A DNA stretch of 6,100 bases. It comes from a bacterium. GTDB taxonomy: Bacteria > UBP14 > UBA6098 > JAFGQG01. A model generated the notes under the pieces. That model worked only from the letters and a program-made list of their open reading frames with translations, did no database searches and was not told the origin of the DNA. Both the position numbers and the translations under genes were made by a program. Below, piece after piece: positions 5,871-6,100 of the stretch; within the stretch, counting starts at the first letter, position 1, and every line of letters begins with the position of its first letter. The stretch spans positions 1 through 6,100 of the forward strand of contig JAFGGQ010000034.1 in assembly GCA_016930435.1 (NCBI GenBank), in the 5' to 3' direction.

Positions 5871-6100
5871 ATGAAAATCTTCAGAAGGAAAAAGGGTTTC
5901 ACTCTGATCGAACTCATGATCGTAGTTGTGATCATTGGAATTCTGGCTGCTCTGGCAATTCCCCGGTTCATGAAAGCTTCTTTGAAGGCTAAACTGTCAG
6001 AAGCCAAAAGCTTGGTAAAACAGATTTACACCCTTAACCAGGCCTTCTATCAGGAATCCGGTCATTTCGTAAAAGCAGACCAACTTACCGATGGTACAGC
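5871..6100 (+). CDS. Type IV pilin / prepilin-like protein, N-terminal part (3' end outside window)
   Basis: The first 76 codons are visible, and the gene runs off the window. The product is a class III (prepilin) signal protein: a short basic leader MKIFRRKKG, cleavage by prepilin peptidase between Gly9 and Phe10 with methylation of Phe10 expected, then [20 protein letters not shown] with the conserved Glu14 (position +5 of the mature protein) and Pro31. This hydrophobic helix anchors the subunit in the inner membrane before assembly and forms the filament core. The following helix, [20 protein letters not shown], and YQESGHF at 60-66 resemble PilA-type pilins more than GspG pseudopilins, but the deciding C-terminal part is missing. 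A sigma-54-type promoter and a strong Shine-Dalgarno lie directly upstream, so it probably starts its own transcription unit and may be the major pilin. Assembly genes (pilB, pilC, pilD) are not in view. Confidence 0.92.
   Translation, partial: MKIFRRKKGFTLIELMIVVVIIGILAALAIPRFMKASLKAKLSEAKSLVKQIYTLNQAFYQESGHFVKADQLTDGT

Noticed and set aside
5774-6007. Minus-strand open frame over the pilin promoter and start
   Set aside because: It overlaps the sigma-54-like promoter, the Shine-Dalgarno and the conserved prepilin signal, and its product resembles no family.

Overview
The window is a dense, single-strand stretch of an ordinary-looking Gram-negative bacterial chromosome with all genes on the + strand. 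The best guess for the source is an anaerobic or environmental member of the FCB-like or candidate phyla (KSB1, Zixibacteria, Cloacimonetes or Edwardsbacteria-like). The grounds are a TPR protein ending in a FlgD-Ig-like C-terminal domain, a compact mlaE-mlaF-mlaD operon without mlaB or mlaC, an MlaD ending in the RYLKFSIF-type tail I associate with that group, and a sigma-54-type promoter in front of a type IV pilin. This assignment is inference; no marker gene is present to settle it.

Layout: (1) positions 3-227 hold the 3' end of xseB, the exonuclease VII small subunit. It overlaps (2) a secreted, possibly lipid-anchored TPR protein with a C-terminal FlgD-Ig-like domain (205-1230). Nine bases later comes (3) an MCE-type lipid transporter: mlaE permease (1240-2019), mlaF ATPase (2028-2765) and mlaD MCE substrate-binding protein (2750-3718). 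These are tightly packed or overlapping and read as one transcription unit with the TPR gene. After 32 bases comes (4) gcvT, the glycine cleavage T protein (3751-4848), with its own good Shine-Dalgarno. A strong 17-bp hairpin (4871-4909) separates it from (5) a TtcA-like tRNA thiolation enzyme (4919-5695). A 175-base intergenic region with short repeats and a sigma-54-like -24/-12 element then leads into (6) a type IV pilin or pseudopilin gene that runs off the window (5871 onward).

Functionally, MlaE/F/D should form the inner-membrane core of a phospholipid transporter linking inner and outer membranes. The TPR/FlgD-Ig protein sits where E. coli would carry periplasmic or outer-membrane partners, so it is a candidate, unproven partner. 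gcvT and the ttcA-like gene are housekeeping functions without an obvious link to the transporter. The pilin appears to start a separately controlled unit.

I see no mobile element, CRISPR array, tRNA or rRNA, and no clearly new multi-gene system. The observations most worth checking are the sigma-54 pilin promoter with upstream repeats, the four 34-35 residue repeats in the MlaD tail, the TPR/FlgD-Ig protein joined to mlaEFD, and the hairpin placed almost against the ttcA start codon.
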